Shown here: in pieces, positions 1 through 10,120 of the stretch
Layout: every line of letters starts with the position of its first letter
Position numbering within the stretch: position 1 is the stretch's first letter
Source of the DNA: Dickeya poaceiphila
Lineage (GTDB): Bacteria > Pseudomonadota > Gammaproteobacteria > Enterobacterales > Enterobacteriaceae
DNA length: 64,000 nt
NCBI RefSeq assembly: GCF_007858975.2
Contig: NZ_CP042220.2
Coordinates: 1,302,001 to 1,366,000, forward strand
Direction: 5' to 3'
Translations under genes and position numbers: made by a program
Notes under the pieces: generated by a model
The model's database searches: none
What the model was told of the DNA's origin: nothing
Seen by the model: the letters and a program-made list of their open reading frames with translations, nothing else

Positions 1-25
1 ACACCCGTTCATCCCATTAAAATAG
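1..25 (+). CDS. Possible 3' end of hisM (partial)
   Basis: Only a few codons are visible. A frame ending at the TAG at 23-25 would place a stop 18 bases before the hisP start, as expected for the permease gene hisM that precedes hisP in the enterobacterial hisJQMP operon. A second open frame runs from base 1 to a TAA at 52-54 and would overlap hisP slightly. The fragment is too short to decide between them, so this call rests on gene order. Confidence 0.3.
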
Positions 26-43
26 TGCAGGAACAGACAAAGA

Positions 44-817
44 ATGCAGAATAATAAGCTGATGGTGACGGAATTACGTAAGCGTTATGGTCAGCATGAA
101 GTGCTCAAAGGCATTTCATTACAGGCTAAAGCCGGGGACGTTATTTCTATTATCGGATCATCGGGATCGGGTAAAAGCACCTTGTTGCGATGTATCAACT
201 TCCTGGAAAAACCCTGTGAAGGCTCTATCCATGTGAATGGACAGGAGATTCACATGGTGCGAGACAAGGATGGCCAGCTCAAGGTGTTTGACAAGAAGCA
301 GTTACAACTGCTGCGCACCCGACTGACGATGGTGTTCCAGCATTTCAACCTGTGGAGCTTCATGACTGCGTTGGAAAACGTGATGGAAGCGCCGGTACAG
401 GTGTTGGGGTTGAGCAAAGCAGAAGCGCGTAAGCGCGCTGAATTCTACCTGAACAAGGTGGGGATCACCGGTGCATCGCAGGAGAAATACCCGTCTGATT
501 TGTCGGGTGGTCAACAGCAGCGTGTTTCCATTGCCCGCGCACTGGCGATGGAGCCGGATGTGTTACTGTTTGATGAGCCGACTTCCGCGCTGGACCCAGA
601 ACTGGTGGGTGAAGTGCTGCGTATCATGCAGCAACTGGCGGAAGAGGGTAAAACCATGGTGGTAGTGACGCATGAAATGGAATTTGCCCGCCATGTCTCC
701 AGCCATGTGATCTTTTTGCATCAAGGACTGGTGGAAGAGGAAGGGCCGCCTGAGGCGGTGTTCGGCAACCCGCAAAGCCCACGTTTACAGCAGTTCCTGT
801 CCGGCGCGCTGAAGTAA
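44..817 (+). CDS. hisP: Histidine/Lys-Arg-ornithine ABC transporter ATPase HisP
   Basis: This is the cytoplasmic ATPase that powers uptake of histidine and basic amino acids with the HisQM permease and the periplasmic proteins HisJ/ArgT. The 257-residue length equals the family norm. Walker A (GSSGSGKST) lies at residues 38-46, followed by a Q-loop region (MVFQHFNLW), the LSGGQQQR signature, Walker B with the [13 protein letters not shown] context, and a switch histidine in VVTHEM. The ATG at 44 gives the expected N-terminus. The gene is the last of its operon here, because the next gene, yfcH, is convergent. The functional call is strong; substrate range is inferred from family and gene order. 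Confidence 0.95.
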   Translation: MQNNKLMVTELRKRYGQHEVLKGISLQAKAGDVISIIGSSGSGKSTLLRCINFLEKPCEGSIHVNGQEIHMVRDKDGQLKVFDKKQLQLLRTRLTMVFQHFNLWSFMTALENVMEAPVQVLGLSKAEARKRAEFYLNKVGITGASQEKYPSDLSGGQQQRVSIARALAMEPDVLLFDEPTSALDPELVGEVLRIMQQLAEEGKTMVVVTHEMEFARHVSSHVIFLHQGLVEEEGPPEAVFGNPQSPRLQQFLSGALK

Positions 818-857
818 TTTTTGTACTGCCATGCCTTCCCGCGCCGGATGAACCCGT

Positions 858-1766
858 TCAACTGGCGCGGGGATGCAATAAATCGTTAAGTGCCTCTTCC
901 AGTTCAAAGAAGCGAAAGCCAAATCCGGCTTTCTCCAGTCGTTGCGGAATGGCTCGTTGCCCACCCAGCAGCAGCGTCGCCGCTTCGCCCATCAGTATCC
1001 TGAGCGCCCAACTGGGCGTACGCACAAAGCCTGGGCGATCTAACACGTTTGCCAGCATGGCGGAGAATGTCTCGTTACGCACCGGGTAGGGCGATACCAT
1101 GTTGAAAGGACCGCTCAGAATCGGGCTATCCAACAGATACAAAATCGCGTTGGTCATGTCGTCAATGTGAATCCATGGCAGGTATTGCTTACCGGAGCCG
1201 ATTGGGCCGCCCAATCCCAACCGGAAAATCGGCAGCATTTTTGCCAGCGCGCCACCTTCCGTAGAAAGCACCACGCCGGTACGCATCAGGCAGACGCGGG
1301 TTTGATCACTTTCCGCTTCCAGCGCCAGTGCTTCCCAGCGAGCGCAGAGTTCATGGGTAAAGTCATTGTGGGGCGTTTCATCTTCGGTCACCAGCGCTTG
1401 ACCTTGATCACCGTAATAGCCAACCGCCGAGCCTGACAAAAATACTGAAGGTGGAGTGTGGCTGCGGCGAATCAGTTGTGTGAGTTGGCGAGTGATATCC
1501 CAGCGGCTCTGACACAGGCGCGCTTTTTGGGCTTTGGTCCAACGCTTGTCGGCAATCGGCTCACCCGCGAGATTGATGACGCCATCGAAGCCGTCCAGCG
1601 AGGTCTGATCTTCCAGTCCGCGCCAGTAATTAACCTGGTCGCCCCACAGCCGTCGCGCGCGCTCAACGGAGCGGGTCACTACAGTTACCTGATGTGACAG
1701 AGACAACAAACGTGTAATCAAATGACGCCCAATAAGGCCGGTTCCCCCGGTGATCAGTAGTTTCAT
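858..1766 (-). CDS. yfcH: NAD(P)-binding epimerase-family protein YfcH
   Basis: A member of the short-chain dehydrogenase/epimerase superfamily (TIGR01777 group) of unknown physiological substrate. The Rossmann glycine motif GGTGLIG is at residues 7-13, an active-site-like YYG context follows in the middle, and the C-terminal 55 residues match the small DUF1731 extension (a [17 protein letters not shown] start). A longer open frame exists to 1847, but the family begins MKLLITGG, so the ATG at 1766 is used, giving 302 residues. It lies upstream of hisP in the opposite direction and downstream of yfcG on the same strand, the enterobacterial order. Related proteins were once linked to cell division (SulA-like), but no such role is evident from sequence. 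Confidence 0.9.
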   Translation of the reverse strand: MKLLITGGTGLIGRHLITRLLSLSHQVTVVTRSVERARRLWGDQVNYWRGLEDQTSLDGFDGVINLAGEPIADKRWTKAQKARLCQSRWDITRQLTQLIRRSHTPPSVFLSGSAVGYYGDQGQALVTEDETPHNDFTHELCARWEALALEAESDQTRVCLMRTGVVLSTEGGALAKMLPIFRLGLGGPIGSGKQYLPWIHIDDMTNAILYLLDSPILSGPFNMVSPYPVRNETFSAMLANVLDRPGFVRTPSWALRILMGEAATLLLGGQRAIPQRLEKAGFGFRFFELEEALNDLLHPRAS

Positions 1767-1981
1767 AAGCTGGCCTCGCTTCGTATGTCGGGTTATTCCC
1801 TTGAGCCGGGCAACGGTGCTGTACCCGCTGGAATCGCCTTTATCCACTCTGGTTTCAGCATAGATGATTCATCTGTTTTTGCTGGTGATATTAACCACAT
1901 CTCAGGGAGTTTTTATCAGCAGAACAAGCACTTTTTAGAGGAAAGCAGCATAGCGCGGCTGGATGAGCGCCGACAGCATAA

Positions 1982-2012
1982 GAAAACCACGCCCGGCGAA
2001 TCGGACGTGGTA
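1982..2012 (-). terminator. Rho-independent terminator of yfcG
   Basis: On the minus strand a stem ACCACG...CGTGGT (arms 2006-2011 and 1986-1991, with an inner CCG/CGG pairing) is followed by TTTTCTT. It sits about ten bases past the yfcG stop, so it likely ends yfcG transcription before yfcH. Confidence 0.7.
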
Positions 2013-2022
2013 GTTCGCCTTG

Positions 2023-2652
2023 TTAGACATGAGCGGCGAGTTGGTAGGCGCGCTGTGTAGCCGGGCGTTCACCAATACGCTCAAACCAGCTTTTCACTGC
2101 CGGGAAGTCGTCAAGAGAGATACGCTGGCGTTCGTGAGAAACGACCCAAGGGTAAGTGGCGATGTCAGCGATACTGTACTCATTACCCGCCAGCCAGACA
2201 TGGTCGTGCAGTTGTTGGTTCAGCACGCCGTACAGTCGCTCAGTTTCTTTCTGGTAGCGCTCAATGGCATAAGGCACTGGCTGGGAGGCATAGTGGTTGA
2301 AATGGTGGTTTTGTCCCAACATCGGACCAAATCCTGATACCTGCCAGAATAGCCATTGCAGGGTAGCGGCACGCTCCCGCACATCGGTACTCAATAGTTT
2401 GCCGGTTTTTTCCGCCAGATAGAGCAAAATGGCACCGGATTCGAACAAGCTAAGCGGTGCGCCCTGGTCTGCGGGTTGCTTATCCACAATGGCAGGAATC
2501 TTATTATTGGGAGATATTGCCAGGAATGCGGGTTTGAACTGATCGCCGGCGCTGATATCTACCTTGTGCAGTTGATAGGGTAACTGTGCTTCTTCCAGAA
2601 ACAGGGTGATTTTGTGACCATTAGGGGTAGGGGCGTAATACACGTCAATCAT
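2023..2652 (-). CDS. yfcG: Disulfide-bond oxidoreductase / glutathione S-transferase YfcG
   Basis: A cytosolic glutathione transferase homologue. The E. coli protein has little classical transferase activity but reduces disulfides using glutathione (family knowledge). The N-terminal thioredoxin-like fold shows YYAPTPNGHKITLF at residues 5-18, containing the Thr/Asn residues that contact glutathione in YfcG, then the cis-proline motif NNKIPAIVD and the ESGAILLYLAEKTG helix. The C-terminal all-helical domain follows (LGQNHHFNHYA, SIADIATYPWV). The 209-residue length is typical. It is transcribed away from yfcE and has its own terminator. The near-identity of motifs to E. coli YfcG makes the call firm. 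Confidence 0.93.
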   Translation of the reverse strand: MIDVYYAPTPNGHKITLFLEEAQLPYQLHKVDISAGDQFKPAFLAISPNNKIPAIVDKQPADQGAPLSLFESGAILLYLAEKTGKLLSTDVRERAATLQWLFWQVSGFGPMLGQNHHFNHYASQPVPYAIERYQKETERLYGVLNQQLHDHVWLAGNEYSIADIATYPWVVSHERQRISLDDFPAVKSWFERIGERPATQRAYQLAAHV

Positions 2653-2906
2653 GAATCATCTCTCCATTGAGAGAGTCGTTGGCCGGGGGACTGACGACTC
2701 TGAAAAACAGTTGGCAGGTAAAAGCCTAGCACTTTCACGCATAAAACATAAATAACCGTTATGGCTATTCTTTTCCTTTCATACAGCTATCCGCTGCGGG
2801 GAGAAACTGACCGGAAAGGCTGATAAGCCAATAATTTTGGCCTGTGATGACATGGGTTTTTGGTACTATAGCGAGACTGAATATGTTCACGCATCGGGAT
2901 AGAACC

Positions 2907-3458
2907 ATGAAACTGATGTTTGCGTCTGACCTGCATGGCTCATTGTCGGCCACTGAAACGCTGCTGGACCGTTTTGAACACAGCGGTGCCGACTGGCTGA
3001 TTCTGCTGGGCGATTTTCTTAACCATGGTCCCCGTAATCCGCTGCCGGATCGTTACCAGCCGGCAGATGTGGCGAGTTTACTGAACCGCTACGCCTCACA
3101 GATTGTGGCGGTGCGGGGAAATTGTGACAGCGAAGTAGACCAGATGCTGTTGCAGTTTCCGATTACTGCTCCCTGGCAACAGGTATTATTGCCTAAAAAC
3201 CGCTTATTTTTGACCCATGGGCATCTCTATCACCCGGAAAAACGACCGCCGCTGCATACCGATGATGTACTGGTATTCGGCCACACACATCTACCGGTGG
3301 CTGAGCGGCGTGATGATATTTTTTGCTTCAATCCCGGTTCCGTCAGCCTGCCTAAAGGTGGCTATCCCGCCAGTTATGGTTTGTTTGATCAAGGGGTATT
3401 ACAGGTGGTGCCATTACAGGGCGGGGAGACTATTGCACAGGTTGTGATTAGCCACTAA
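2907..3458 (+). CDS. yfcE: Metallophosphodiesterase YfcE
   Basis: A small calcineurin-like phosphodiesterase that hydrolyses phosphodiester test substrates with Mn2+; the natural substrate is not established. Metal ligands are visible in the usual order: D8 and H10 (SDLHG), D36 (LGDFLNHG), N72 (RGNCDSEVD), H104 and H106 (LTHGH), and H126/H128 (FGHTHLP). The open frame extends upstream to 2844, but the family start MKLMFASDLHG corresponds to the ATG at 2907, giving 183 residues against 184 in E. coli. yfcD follows about 88 bases downstream on the same strand, so cotranscription is plausible. Confidence 0.93.
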   Translation: MKLMFASDLHGSLSATETLLDRFEHSGADWLILLGDFLNHGPRNPLPDRYQPADVASLLNRYASQIVAVRGNCDSEVDQMLLQFPITAPWQQVLLPKNRLFLTHGHLYHPEKRPPLHTDDVLVFGHTHLPVAERRDDIFCFNPGSVSLPKGGYPASYGLFDQGVLQVVPLQGGETIAQVVISH

Positions 3459-3546
3459 GTTAGAGACTACACTCTCACATCAATAATTCTAAGAATTTCT
3501 AAAAACTGATGCGCATCACCGCGCCATGACGAAAGGGTTTCAGAGG

Positions 3547-4158
3547 ATGGTGGAACAAACACAGATGGCAGCCATGGAGTGGGTCGATATCGTTGATGAA
3601 AACAACGAAGTTATCGCCCAATCCAGTCGCCAGCAGATGCGTGCTCAGCATCTGCGGCATCGCGCTACCTATATCGTTGTACATGATGGCATGGGCAAGA
3701 TTCTGGTTCAGCGCCGTACCGAAACCAAAGATTTTTACCCCGGCTGGATGGACGCGACCGCAGGCGGCGTGGTGCAAAGTGGTGAGAATCTGCTGGAGTC
3801 GGCACGTCGTGAAGCAGAAGAAGAGCTGGGCATCGCCGGTGTGCCGTTTGCTGAACATGGCCTGTTTTACTATGAAAGTGATGACTGCCGGGTATGGGGG
3901 GCGTTGTTCAGTTGCGTAATGCATGGCCCGTTTGCCTTGCAGGCGGAAGAGATTGATGAAGTGAGTTGGTTGACGCCGGAAGAGATTACTGCGCGTTGCG
4001 ATGAGTTCACTCCGGATTCGCTCAAGGCATTATCGCTGTGGTTAAGTCGTAACAGCGGCAGCAATGATTACGTTAAACCGCAACGCGTTGCGCCACGCAT
4101 TCAGAACGATGATGTGACCGGGACTGAAGATAGTGATGCCGTAGAACAACATTCGTAG
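3547..4158 (+). CDS. yfcD: Nudix hydrolase YfcD
   Basis: A Nudix-superfamily hydrolase expected to cleave a nucleoside-diphosphate-linked substrate, which is not known for this family. The Nudix box spans residues 73-96 and carries the G-x5-E-x7-RE-x2-EE-x-G pattern (REAEEELGI at its end). The start is chosen at ATG 3547 because GAAAGGG lies 10 bases upstream and the protein then begins just before the conserved EWVDIVDE block; an ATG at 3526 is possible. At 203 residues it is about 23 longer than E. coli YfcD because of an acidic, non-conserved C-terminal tail. A strong terminator follows. Confidence 0.9.
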   Translation: MVEQTQMAAMEWVDIVDENNEVIAQSSRQQMRAQHLRHRATYIVVHDGMGKILVQRRTETKDFYPGWMDATAGGVVQSGENLLESARREAEEELGIAGVPFAEHGLFYYESDDCRVWGALFSCVMHGPFALQAEEIDEVSWLTPEEITARCDEFTPDSLKALSLWLSRNSGSNDYVKPQRVAPRIQNDDVTGTEDSDAVEQHS

Positions 4159-4194
4159 AACAACATTGAGTGTGGTTACTCAGACCGCTTTCAT

Positions 4195-4230
4195 AAAAAA
4201 CGCCAGCAGTTACGTTGCTGGCGTTTTTGT
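4195..4230. terminator. Bidirectional terminator between yfcD and pta
   Basis: An 8-bp stem (CGCCAGCA / TGCTGGCG, 4201-4208 and 4216-4223) is bordered by an A-run on the left and TTTTTGT on the right. It can therefore end yfcD on the plus strand and pta on the minus strand. Confidence 0.85.
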
Positions 4231-4278
4231 TTCCGTGTATCAGCGGTGTATCGAAAGATGCGCCGCTAATGCCGTCTA

Positions 4279-6420
4279 TCAGGCAATCTGGGTAGCCTGA
4301 ATAGCGGTCAGCGCTACGGTATAGACAATGTCGTCCACCAGTGCGCCACGGGACAAGTCGTTAACCGGCTTGCGCATACCTTGCAGCATGGGCCCGATGG
4401 AAATCAGGTCGGCAGAACGCTGTACTGCTTTGTAAGTGGTGTTGCCGGTGTTGAGGTCCGGGAACACGAACACGGTAGCTTTACCCGCAACCGGTGAGTT
4501 CGGCGCTTTGGACTGAGCCACATCTGCCATGATCGCGGCGTCGTACTGCAGCGGACCGTCGATGACCAGATCCGGGCGTTTTTCCTGCGCCAGACGGGTC
4601 GCTTCGCGGACTTTATCCACATCGCTGCCGGCACCGGAGTTACCGGTTGAGTAGGAGATCATCGCCACGCGCGGTTCAATACCGAAAGCGGCAGCAGAGT
4701 CGGCGGACTGGATAGCGATTTCAGCCAGCTGTTCTGCGGTCGGGTCCGGGTTGATGGCGCAGTCGCCATAAACCAGTACCTGTTCCGGCAGCAGCATGAA
4801 GAACACGGAAGAGACCAGTGAGCTGCCCGGCGCGGTTTTGATCAACTGCAACGGCGGACGGATGGTGTTAGCGGTAGTGTGAACCGCACCGGATACCAGA
4901 CCGTCAACTTCGCCTTGTTCCAGCATCAGCGTACCCAACACCACGTTGTCTTCCAACTGCTCGCGGGCGACCACTTCGGTCATGCCTTTGCTCTTACGCA
5001 GTTCAACCAGACGCGGTACATAGCGCTCACGTGCTTCAGCCGGATCGACAATCTCGATGCCTTTACCCAGTTCAACGCCCTGTGCAGCGGCGACGCGCTG
5101 GATTTCATCCGGGTTGCCCAGCAGCACACACTGTGCGATACCGCGCTCGGCACAGATGGCTGCGGCTTTGACGGTACGCGGTTCGTCGCCTTCCGGCAGC
5201 ACGATACGCTTGCTGGCCTGACGCGCCAGTTCGGTCAACTGATAACGGAACGCTGGTGGAGACAGACGGCGTGAACGCTCGGAGGTAGCGGTCAGGGAAT
5301 CGATCCACTGAGAATCGATGTGGCGAGCCACGTATTCCTGCACTTTTTCCACACGCTCATGGTCGTCCGGCGGCAGTTCCAGATTGAAGCTCTGCAGGTT
5401 CAGTGAGGTCTGCCAGGTATTGGTCTTGACCATGAACACCGGCAGGCCAGTCTGGAAGGCACGTTCGCACAGCTTGCTGATAGCCGGGTCGATTTCGTAG
5501 CCGCCGGTCAGCAGCAGGGCGCCGATTTCAACACCGTTCATGGCAGCCAGACAGGCGGCAACCAGTACATCCGGACGGTCAGCGGAGGTCACCAGCAGCG
5601 AGCCTGGGCGGAAATGCTCCAGCATATGCGGAATGCTGCGAGCGCAGAAGGTTACCGATTTCACACGACGGGTCTGAATGTCGCCAGTGTTGATAACGCG
5701 TGCGTTCAGGTGGTTGGCCATGTCGATGGCGCGGGTCGCGATCAGATCAAAGCTCCAGGGTACGCAGCCCAGAATCGGCAGTGGGCTGTTGGCGAACAGC
5801 AGCTTCGGATCGATGTTGGCGACGCTGGCTTTGGTGGAGTCATCAAAAATTTCAGACAGATCGGGACGAGTACGACCTTGCTCATCCACCGGTGCATTCA
5901 GTTTATTGATGATGACGCCGGTGATGTTTTTGTTCTTGCTGCCGCCAAAGCTGGAACGAGCGATGTCGATGCGCTCTTTCAACTGTGCCGGAGAATCGTT
6001 GCCTAGCGCCAATACGAAGACGATTTCCGCGTTCAGCGTTTTGGCGATTTCATAGTTCAGCGCATTGGCGAACTGGTGTTTGCGGGTTGGCACCAGACCT
6101 TCTACCAGCACGACTTCCGCGTCTTTGGTGCTTTCGTGGTAGCGGGCAATAATTTCTTCCAGCAGTACGTCCTGCTGGTTGCTGCTCAGCATTGACTCCA
6201 CGTAGCTCATTGCCAGCGGTTCAGCGGCTGGAATGGAGGAGGTGGCGCGGACGATAGCGGTGGTCTGATCCAATTTGCTATCACCGGAACGTGGCTGGGC
6301 GATGGGCTTGAACACGCTCAGGCGCACGCCTTTTTGTTCCATGGAACGAATGACACCCAGGCTGACGCTGGTCAGGCCCACGCTGGTGCCAGTAGGAATC
6401 AACATGATTATACGGGACAC
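4279..6420 (-). CDS. pta: Phosphate acetyltransferase
   Basis: Interconverts acetyl-CoA and acetyl phosphate, the step linking glycolytic carbon to acetate excretion and to the signalling metabolite acetyl phosphate. At 713 residues it is the long enterobacterial form. It has an N-terminal P-loop-like domain ([17 protein letters not shown]), a central DRTGG-type regulatory domain, and a C-terminal catalytic PTA/PTB domain of roughly 325 residues ([16 protein letters not shown] onward, with [16 protein letters not shown] and [18 protein letters not shown]). It lies 92 bases downstream of ackA with a stable hairpin in the gap. The operon ackA-pta is standard for the order. Confidence 0.97.
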   Translation of the reverse strand: MSRIIMLIPTGTSVGLTSVSLGVIRSMEQKGVRLSVFKPIAQPRSGDSKLDQTTAIVRATSSIPAAEPLAMSYVESMLSSNQQDVLLEEIIARYHESTKDAEVVLVEGLVPTRKHQFANALNYEIAKTLNAEIVFVLALGNDSPAQLKERIDIARSSFGGSKNKNITGVIINKLNAPVDEQGRTRPDLSEIFDDSTKASVANIDPKLLFANSPLPILGCVPWSFDLIATRAIDMANHLNARVINTGDIQTRRVKSVTFCARSIPHMLEHFRPGSLLVTSADRPDVLVAACLAAMNGVEIGALLLTGGYEIDPAISKLCERAFQTGLPVFMVKTNTWQTSLNLQSFNLELPPDDHERVEKVQEYVARHIDSQWIDSLTATSERSRRLSPPAFRYQLTELARQASKRIVLPEGDEPRTVKAAAICAERGIAQCVLLGNPDEIQRVAAAQGVELGKGIEIVDPAEARERYVPRLVELRKSKGMTEVVAREQLEDNVVLGTLMLEQGEVDGLVSGAVHTTANTIRPPLQLIKTAPGSSLVSSVFFMLLPEQVLVYGDCAINPDPTAEQLAEIAIQSADSAAAFGIEPRVAMISYSTGNSGAGSDVDKVREATRLAQEKRPDLVIDGPLQYDAAIMADVAQSKAPNSPVAGKATVFVFPDLNTGNTTYKAVQRSADLISIGPMLQGMRKPVNDLSRGALVDDIVYTVALTAIQATQIA

Positions 6421-6475
6421 GGCTTAACCTCTGTTTGCGGTTGCTCGTTGTTCAAAAACGATGTTGCTAAAACAA

Positions 6476-6499
6476 CTCCGTCAGCCGAAGCTGACAGAG
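6476..6499 (-). promoter_or_regulatory. UUCG-capped hairpin between ackA and pta
   Basis: Read on the minus strand, a 10-bp stem (one G-U pair) is closed by the very stable tetraloop TTCG and followed by TTGTTTTAG. It lies inside the 92-base ackA-pta gap. It may be a partial terminator or an mRNA-stabilising element that sets the ackA:pta ratio. Confidence 0.55.
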
Positions 6500-6512
6500 T
6501 GGGGAGAGTTAA

Positions 6513-7715
6513 TCAGGCGGTCAGACGCAGTGCGTCCTGAGCGATGACCAATTCTTCGTTGGTCGGAATGACCAATGCCGGGCGAGTACCGTCTTTGGCG
6601 ATATTGCCGCCTTTGCCGAAACGTGCAGCCAGGTTACGGTCGTGGTCGACTTCAAAGCCCAGCAGGCCCAGTTGCTTCAGCGTTAACTCACGTACCATCG
6701 CGGCGTTTTCACCGATGCCGCCAGTGAAGATAACTGCGTCCAGACGACCTTCCATCAGCGCAGAATAAGAACCGATGTACTTGGCCAGACGGTGGCAGTA
6801 CACGTTCATCGCACGTTTGGCGTCTTCTTTGGTTTCGTAGTTGTCTTCTACGTAACGGCAGTCGCTGGTTACTTCGGTCAGACCCAGCAGGCCGGATTCT
6901 TTGGTCAGCAGTTTGTTGATGCTATCTACACTCATACCCAAGGAATCGTGCAGGTGGAAAACTACCGCCGGGTCGATGTCACCACTGCGGGTACCCATCA
7001 CCAGGCCTTCCAACGGCGTCAGACCCATGGAGGTATCCACGCACTTGCCGTTGCGAATAGCGCTAACGGAACCGCCGTTGCCCAAGTGGCAGGTGATCAC
7101 GTTCAGTTCTTCCACCGGCTTGTTCAGGACTTTCGCCGCTTCACGAGAGACGAAGTAGTGGCTGGTACCGTGAGCGCCGTAACGGCGAATGTGGTGTTCT
7201 TTGTATAACTTGTACGGCAGGGCGTACAGGTAGGCTTCTTCCGGCATGGTCTGATGGAACGCGGTGTCGAATACGGCAACGTTCTTGGCTTTCAGGTGCG
7301 GGAATTCTTTCAGTGCTTCTTCGATGCCGATCAGGTGTGCCGGGTTGTGCAACGGCGCGAATGGAACGGCGTCTTTGATACCCTGCAGCACTTCGTCGTT
7401 GATAACCGCGGACTGGGTGAATTTCTCACCGCCGTGTACGATACGATGACCAATCGCTACCAGCTGAGCGGACAATTCAGGCTTCTGGCTGAGGATGGTG
7501 TTAACGATGAAACTCAGTGCTTCGCTGTGGGCGGCACCGGCACCCAGAGCAGCTTCCTGTTTGCCGCCATCGATTTTCCATTTGATGCGCGCTTCGGGCA
7601 GATTAAAACACTCGGCCAGGCCAGACAGGTATTCGTCTCCGCTGACGGCATCAATAATGGCAAACTTCAGGGAAGAACTGCCACAGTTAAGGACCAGTAC
7701 TAACTTACTCGACAT
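6513..7715 (-). CDS. ackA: Acetate kinase
   Basis: Transfers phosphate between acetyl phosphate and ADP to give acetate and ATP. The 400-residue protein shows the ASKHA phosphate-binding start [14 protein letters not shown] (residues 5-18), the ESGLLG and GTRSGDIDP motifs, the catalytic aspartate/arginine region ([11 protein letters not shown]) and the adenosine motif [10 protein letters not shown] near residue 330. It is the promoter-proximal gene of ackA-pta, transcribed away from yfbV. The start ATG at 7715 fits the family N-terminus. Nothing unusual is seen. Confidence 0.97.
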   Translation of the reverse strand: MSSKLVLVLNCGSSSLKFAIIDAVSGDEYLSGLAECFNLPEARIKWKIDGGKQEAALGAGAAHSEALSFIVNTILSQKPELSAQLVAIGHRIVHGGEKFTQSAVINDEVLQGIKDAVPFAPLHNPAHLIGIEEALKEFPHLKAKNVAVFDTAFHQTMPEEAYLYALPYKLYKEHHIRRYGAHGTSHYFVSREAAKVLNKPVEELNVITCHLGNGGSVSAIRNGKCVDTSMGLTPLEGLVMGTRSGDIDPAVVFHLHDSLGMSVDSINKLLTKESGLLGLTEVTSDCRYVEDNYETKEDAKRAMNVYCHRLAKYIGSYSALMEGRLDAVIFTGGIGENAAMVRELTLKQLGLLGFEVDHDRNLAARFGKGGNIAKDGTRPALVIPTNEELVIAQDALRLTA

Positions 7716-8188
7716 GGAAGTACCTACTTGTTATACATGGTTAAAAAAATGTCATACAACACTAGCGTAGCGCAGAAGGCTGTTGACATTTATGATTAAC
7801 ATCATGGCTGGGTGAAGTTTCCAGACATGACAGCGGAAAAATGCCGATGTGACGGACGAGCAGCAGCATCGTGACGCTCCTGAACGAGAGATACATCGAC
7901 CAGCAAAAAACGGCGACAGCAGACACACATGACGCTTGCTGCACGCTGACTCAACAGTGGCCGGATTCGCCTGCCGGCACAGTAAAACCCTGTCTGAAAC
8001 AGTAAGTGGCTAACAGCGAGTACAAAACGGCGTCAAACGGCTTTTATCACGGCTTTTATCGCAGCCCAAAAGGCTGTTTTAGGATACCGATAGCAACCAT
8101 TAAACACAAAATATATTTTAAGCTTGTCAATTGCAGTTGGTGATTTGTACGAAAATTTTATTTTTTATATGTAAAGTTGAGGTCTAGC
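7716..8188. other. Divergent ackA / yfbV intergenic region
   Basis: These 473 bases separate divergent genes and must hold both promoters. The right half is AT-rich. A short tandem-like repeat (cggcttttat twice, near 8040-8057) is visible. No convincing gene was found; a 60-codon minus-strand frame at 7762-7944 lacks family character and a ribosome site. Confidence 0.5.
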
Positions 8189-8650
8189 ATGTCGACGAAA
8201 CCCTCCGACAAAGACAAAGCAGGATGGCTGCAGCTATTCCATCTTGGCCAGCGTTATATGAAAACCTGGCCTGCGGATAAACGACTGGCGCCTGTGTTTC
8301 CTGAAAATCGCGTAGTGCATATCACCCGGTTTGCCATTCGCATCATGCCGCCGTTGGCTGTATTTACCCTGACCTGGCAAATTGCATTGGGTGGTCAGCT
8401 TGGCCCAAGTGTGGCGACCGCGCTATTTGCTCTTGGATTACCAATGCAAGGGTTATGGTGGCTTGGACGCCGTTCGGTTACTCCACTACCGCCTTCTTTA
8501 TTACGTTGGTTTCATGACATTCGTAATAAGCTACTGGAGTCGGGTATGGCGCTGATGCCGGTGGAAGGGCAACCTACTTACCAGATGTTGGCCGACGTGC
8601 TGAATCGTGCCTTCAGGCAACTTGACAGGGCATTCCTGGACGATCTTTGA
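8189..8650 (+). CDS. yfbV: UPF0208 membrane protein YfbV
   Basis: A conserved inner-membrane protein of unknown molecular function. The E. coli homologue has been linked to keeping the Ter macrodomain insulated (family knowledge). Two hydrophobic segments are visible around residues 45-65 ([18 protein letters not shown]) and 68-90 ([19 protein letters not shown]), followed by a soluble tail ending [12 protein letters not shown]. The ATG at 8189 is used, with GAGG at 8179-8182 as ribosome site, giving 153 residues. A TTG-initiated frame from 8177 is less likely. yfbU follows, as in E. coli. Confidence 0.9.
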   Translation: MSTKPSDKDKAGWLQLFHLGQRYMKTWPADKRLAPVFPENRVVHITRFAIRIMPPLAVFTLTWQIALGGQLGPSVATALFALGLPMQGLWWLGRRSVTPLPPSLLRWFHDIRNKLLESGMALMPVEGQPTYQMLADVLNRAFRQLDRAFLDDL

Positions 8651-8786
8651 TGTAAACCCGGTTTTTAGCCAAAGACGCTAACTTTTTTTCCATTGGATTC
8701 TGTTTTAAATCAAGAAACGAACGCCAGCCAGTATGCGATTCTGCTATTAATCCCCCTTTAGCCGGAATCAGATTCAGGAGTGCACC

Positions 8787-9281
8787 ATGGAAATGACCAA
8801 TGCTCAGAGACTTATCCTGTCCAATCAGTACAAAATGATGTCGATGCTGGACCCCGATAATGCGGAACGTTACCGTCGCCTGCAAACCATCATTGAACGC
8901 GGCTACGGGTTGCAAATGCGGGAACTGGATCGCGATTTTGGCGATTTGAGCGAAGATGTGTGCCGTACTCTCATTAATATTATGGAAATGCACCATGCGC
9001 TACAGGTTTCCTGGGCTAACCTGAAAGAGAAACCGGATATGGATGAGCGCCGACTGGCATTTCTTGGTTTCGATGCGGCTACCGAAGCGCGTTATCTTGG
9101 CTACGTACGTTTCATGGTACATGTTGAAGGTCGTTATCCTCACTTTGATTCTGGTACGCATGGCTTTAACTCGCAGACCAAAATGTGGGATAAATACATC
9201 CGTATGTTGGCGGTGTGGCAATCTTGCCCACGTCAGTATCATCTGAGCGCGGTAGAGATAGCGCAAGTCATCAATGCCTGA
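8787..9281 (+). CDS. yfbU: UPF0304 family protein YfbU
   Basis: A conserved cytosolic protein of 164 residues with no firmly assigned activity; in E. coli overexpression affects cell survival. The start [18 protein letters not shown] and the block [18 protein letters not shown] are close to the E. coli protein. A ribosome site (CAGGAG) lies 7-8 bases before the ATG. It sits between yfbV and yfbT on the same strand, the conserved order. Confidence 0.92.
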   Translation: MEMTNAQRLILSNQYKMMSMLDPDNAERYRRLQTIIERGYGLQMRELDRDFGDLSEDVCRTLINIMEMHHALQVSWANLKEKPDMDERRLAFLGFDAATEARYLGYVRFMVHVEGRYPHFDSGTHGFNSQTKMWDKYIRMLAVWQSCPRQYHLSAVEIAQVINA

Positions 9282-9318
9282 GAGGTTCAGAGGCATATAA
9301 ATAAAGAAGGGGCTTTCT

Positions 9319-9975
9319 GTGGAGTGTAAAGGTTTTCTGTTTGATCTTGACGGCACGTTGGTAGATTCACTGCCCGCGGTGGAACGGGCCTGGAGCAACT
9401 GGGCAAAAGATCATGATATCGACCCGCAGAGTGTTCTGGATTTTATTCATGGCAAGCAGGCGATTACCTCGTTGCGTCATTTTCTGGCGGGAGCCAGCGA
9501 AGAGACGATTCTGCGTGAGTTTATCGCGCTGGAGCAGGTAGAAGCGACGGATACCACAGGTATTGCGGCTATGCCGGGTGCATGTGCACTGCTGAACAGA
9601 CTGGATGAACTGGATATCCCATGGGCGATTGTGACGTCGGGAACGGTGCCGATTGCCCATGCCCGTCACCGTGCGGCGGGCTTGCCTTCACCGCGTGAGT
9701 TTATTACGGCGGAGCAAGTGGAGCGCGGTAAACCGAATCCGGATGCGTATTTGTTGGGAGCACAACGGTTGGGGCTGGCTCCTGCTGAATGCGTGGTGGT
9801 GGAAGATGCGCCGGCTGGCGTGCTATCCGGGTTGGCTGCTGGATGTCAGGTTATCGCGGTGAATGCGCCAGTCGATACACCACGTTTGGATGAAGTGGAT
9901 GCCATATTACCTTCTCTTGAGCAATTGCAGATTTCGCGTGCACCGGATGGTTGGGTAAACATTACCCTGAAATGA
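9319..9975 (+). CDS. yfbT: HAD-family sugar phosphatase YfbT (HxpA)
   Basis: A cytosolic haloacid-dehalogenase-type phosphatase; E. coli YfbT dephosphorylates sugar phosphates. HAD motif I is FDLDGTLVDS with D9 as nucleophile and D11 as general acid; motif II is the serine/threonine in VTSGT; motif III is the lysine in RGKPNPD; motif IV is VVEDAPAG. The start is GTG at 9319, supported by AGAAGGGG about 7 bases upstream and by the position of motif I. At 218 residues it matches the family. A terminator follows about 30 bases after the stop. Confidence 0.92.
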   Translation: MECKGFLFDLDGTLVDSLPAVERAWSNWAKDHDIDPQSVLDFIHGKQAITSLRHFLAGASEETILREFIALEQVEATDTTGIAAMPGACALLNRLDELDIPWAIVTSGTVPIAHARHRAAGLPSPREFITAEQVERGKPNPDAYLLGAQRLGLAPAECVVVEDAPAGVLSGLAAGCQVIAVNAPVDTPRLDEVDAILPSLEQLQISRAPDGWVNITLK

Positions 9976-10004
9976 TGCTTTAAACCCAGATAAATATGAT
10001 CAAT

Positions 10005-10028
10005 ACCCTGCTTTGTCAGGGTTTTTTT
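10005..10028 (+). terminator. Rho-independent terminator after yfbT
   Basis: A 6-bp stem ACCCTG/CAGGGT (10005-10010 and 10017-10022) with a 6-base loop is followed by an uninterrupted T-run to 10028. Confidence 0.8.
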
Positions 10029-10120
10029 ATGGCATTCTGATTTTAAGCGGTTTCTCCGAAAGAAACGTTGTTGTTCGGAATATCGCCTGATGAATAAGGA
10101 CTGTTAATGTCAGGGGCGGC

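Noticed and set aside
838..871. CCCGCGCC / GGCGCGGG inverted repeat between hisP and yfcH
   Set aside because: It overlaps the yfcH C-terminal codons and lacks a T-run on either strand, so it is not listed as a terminator.
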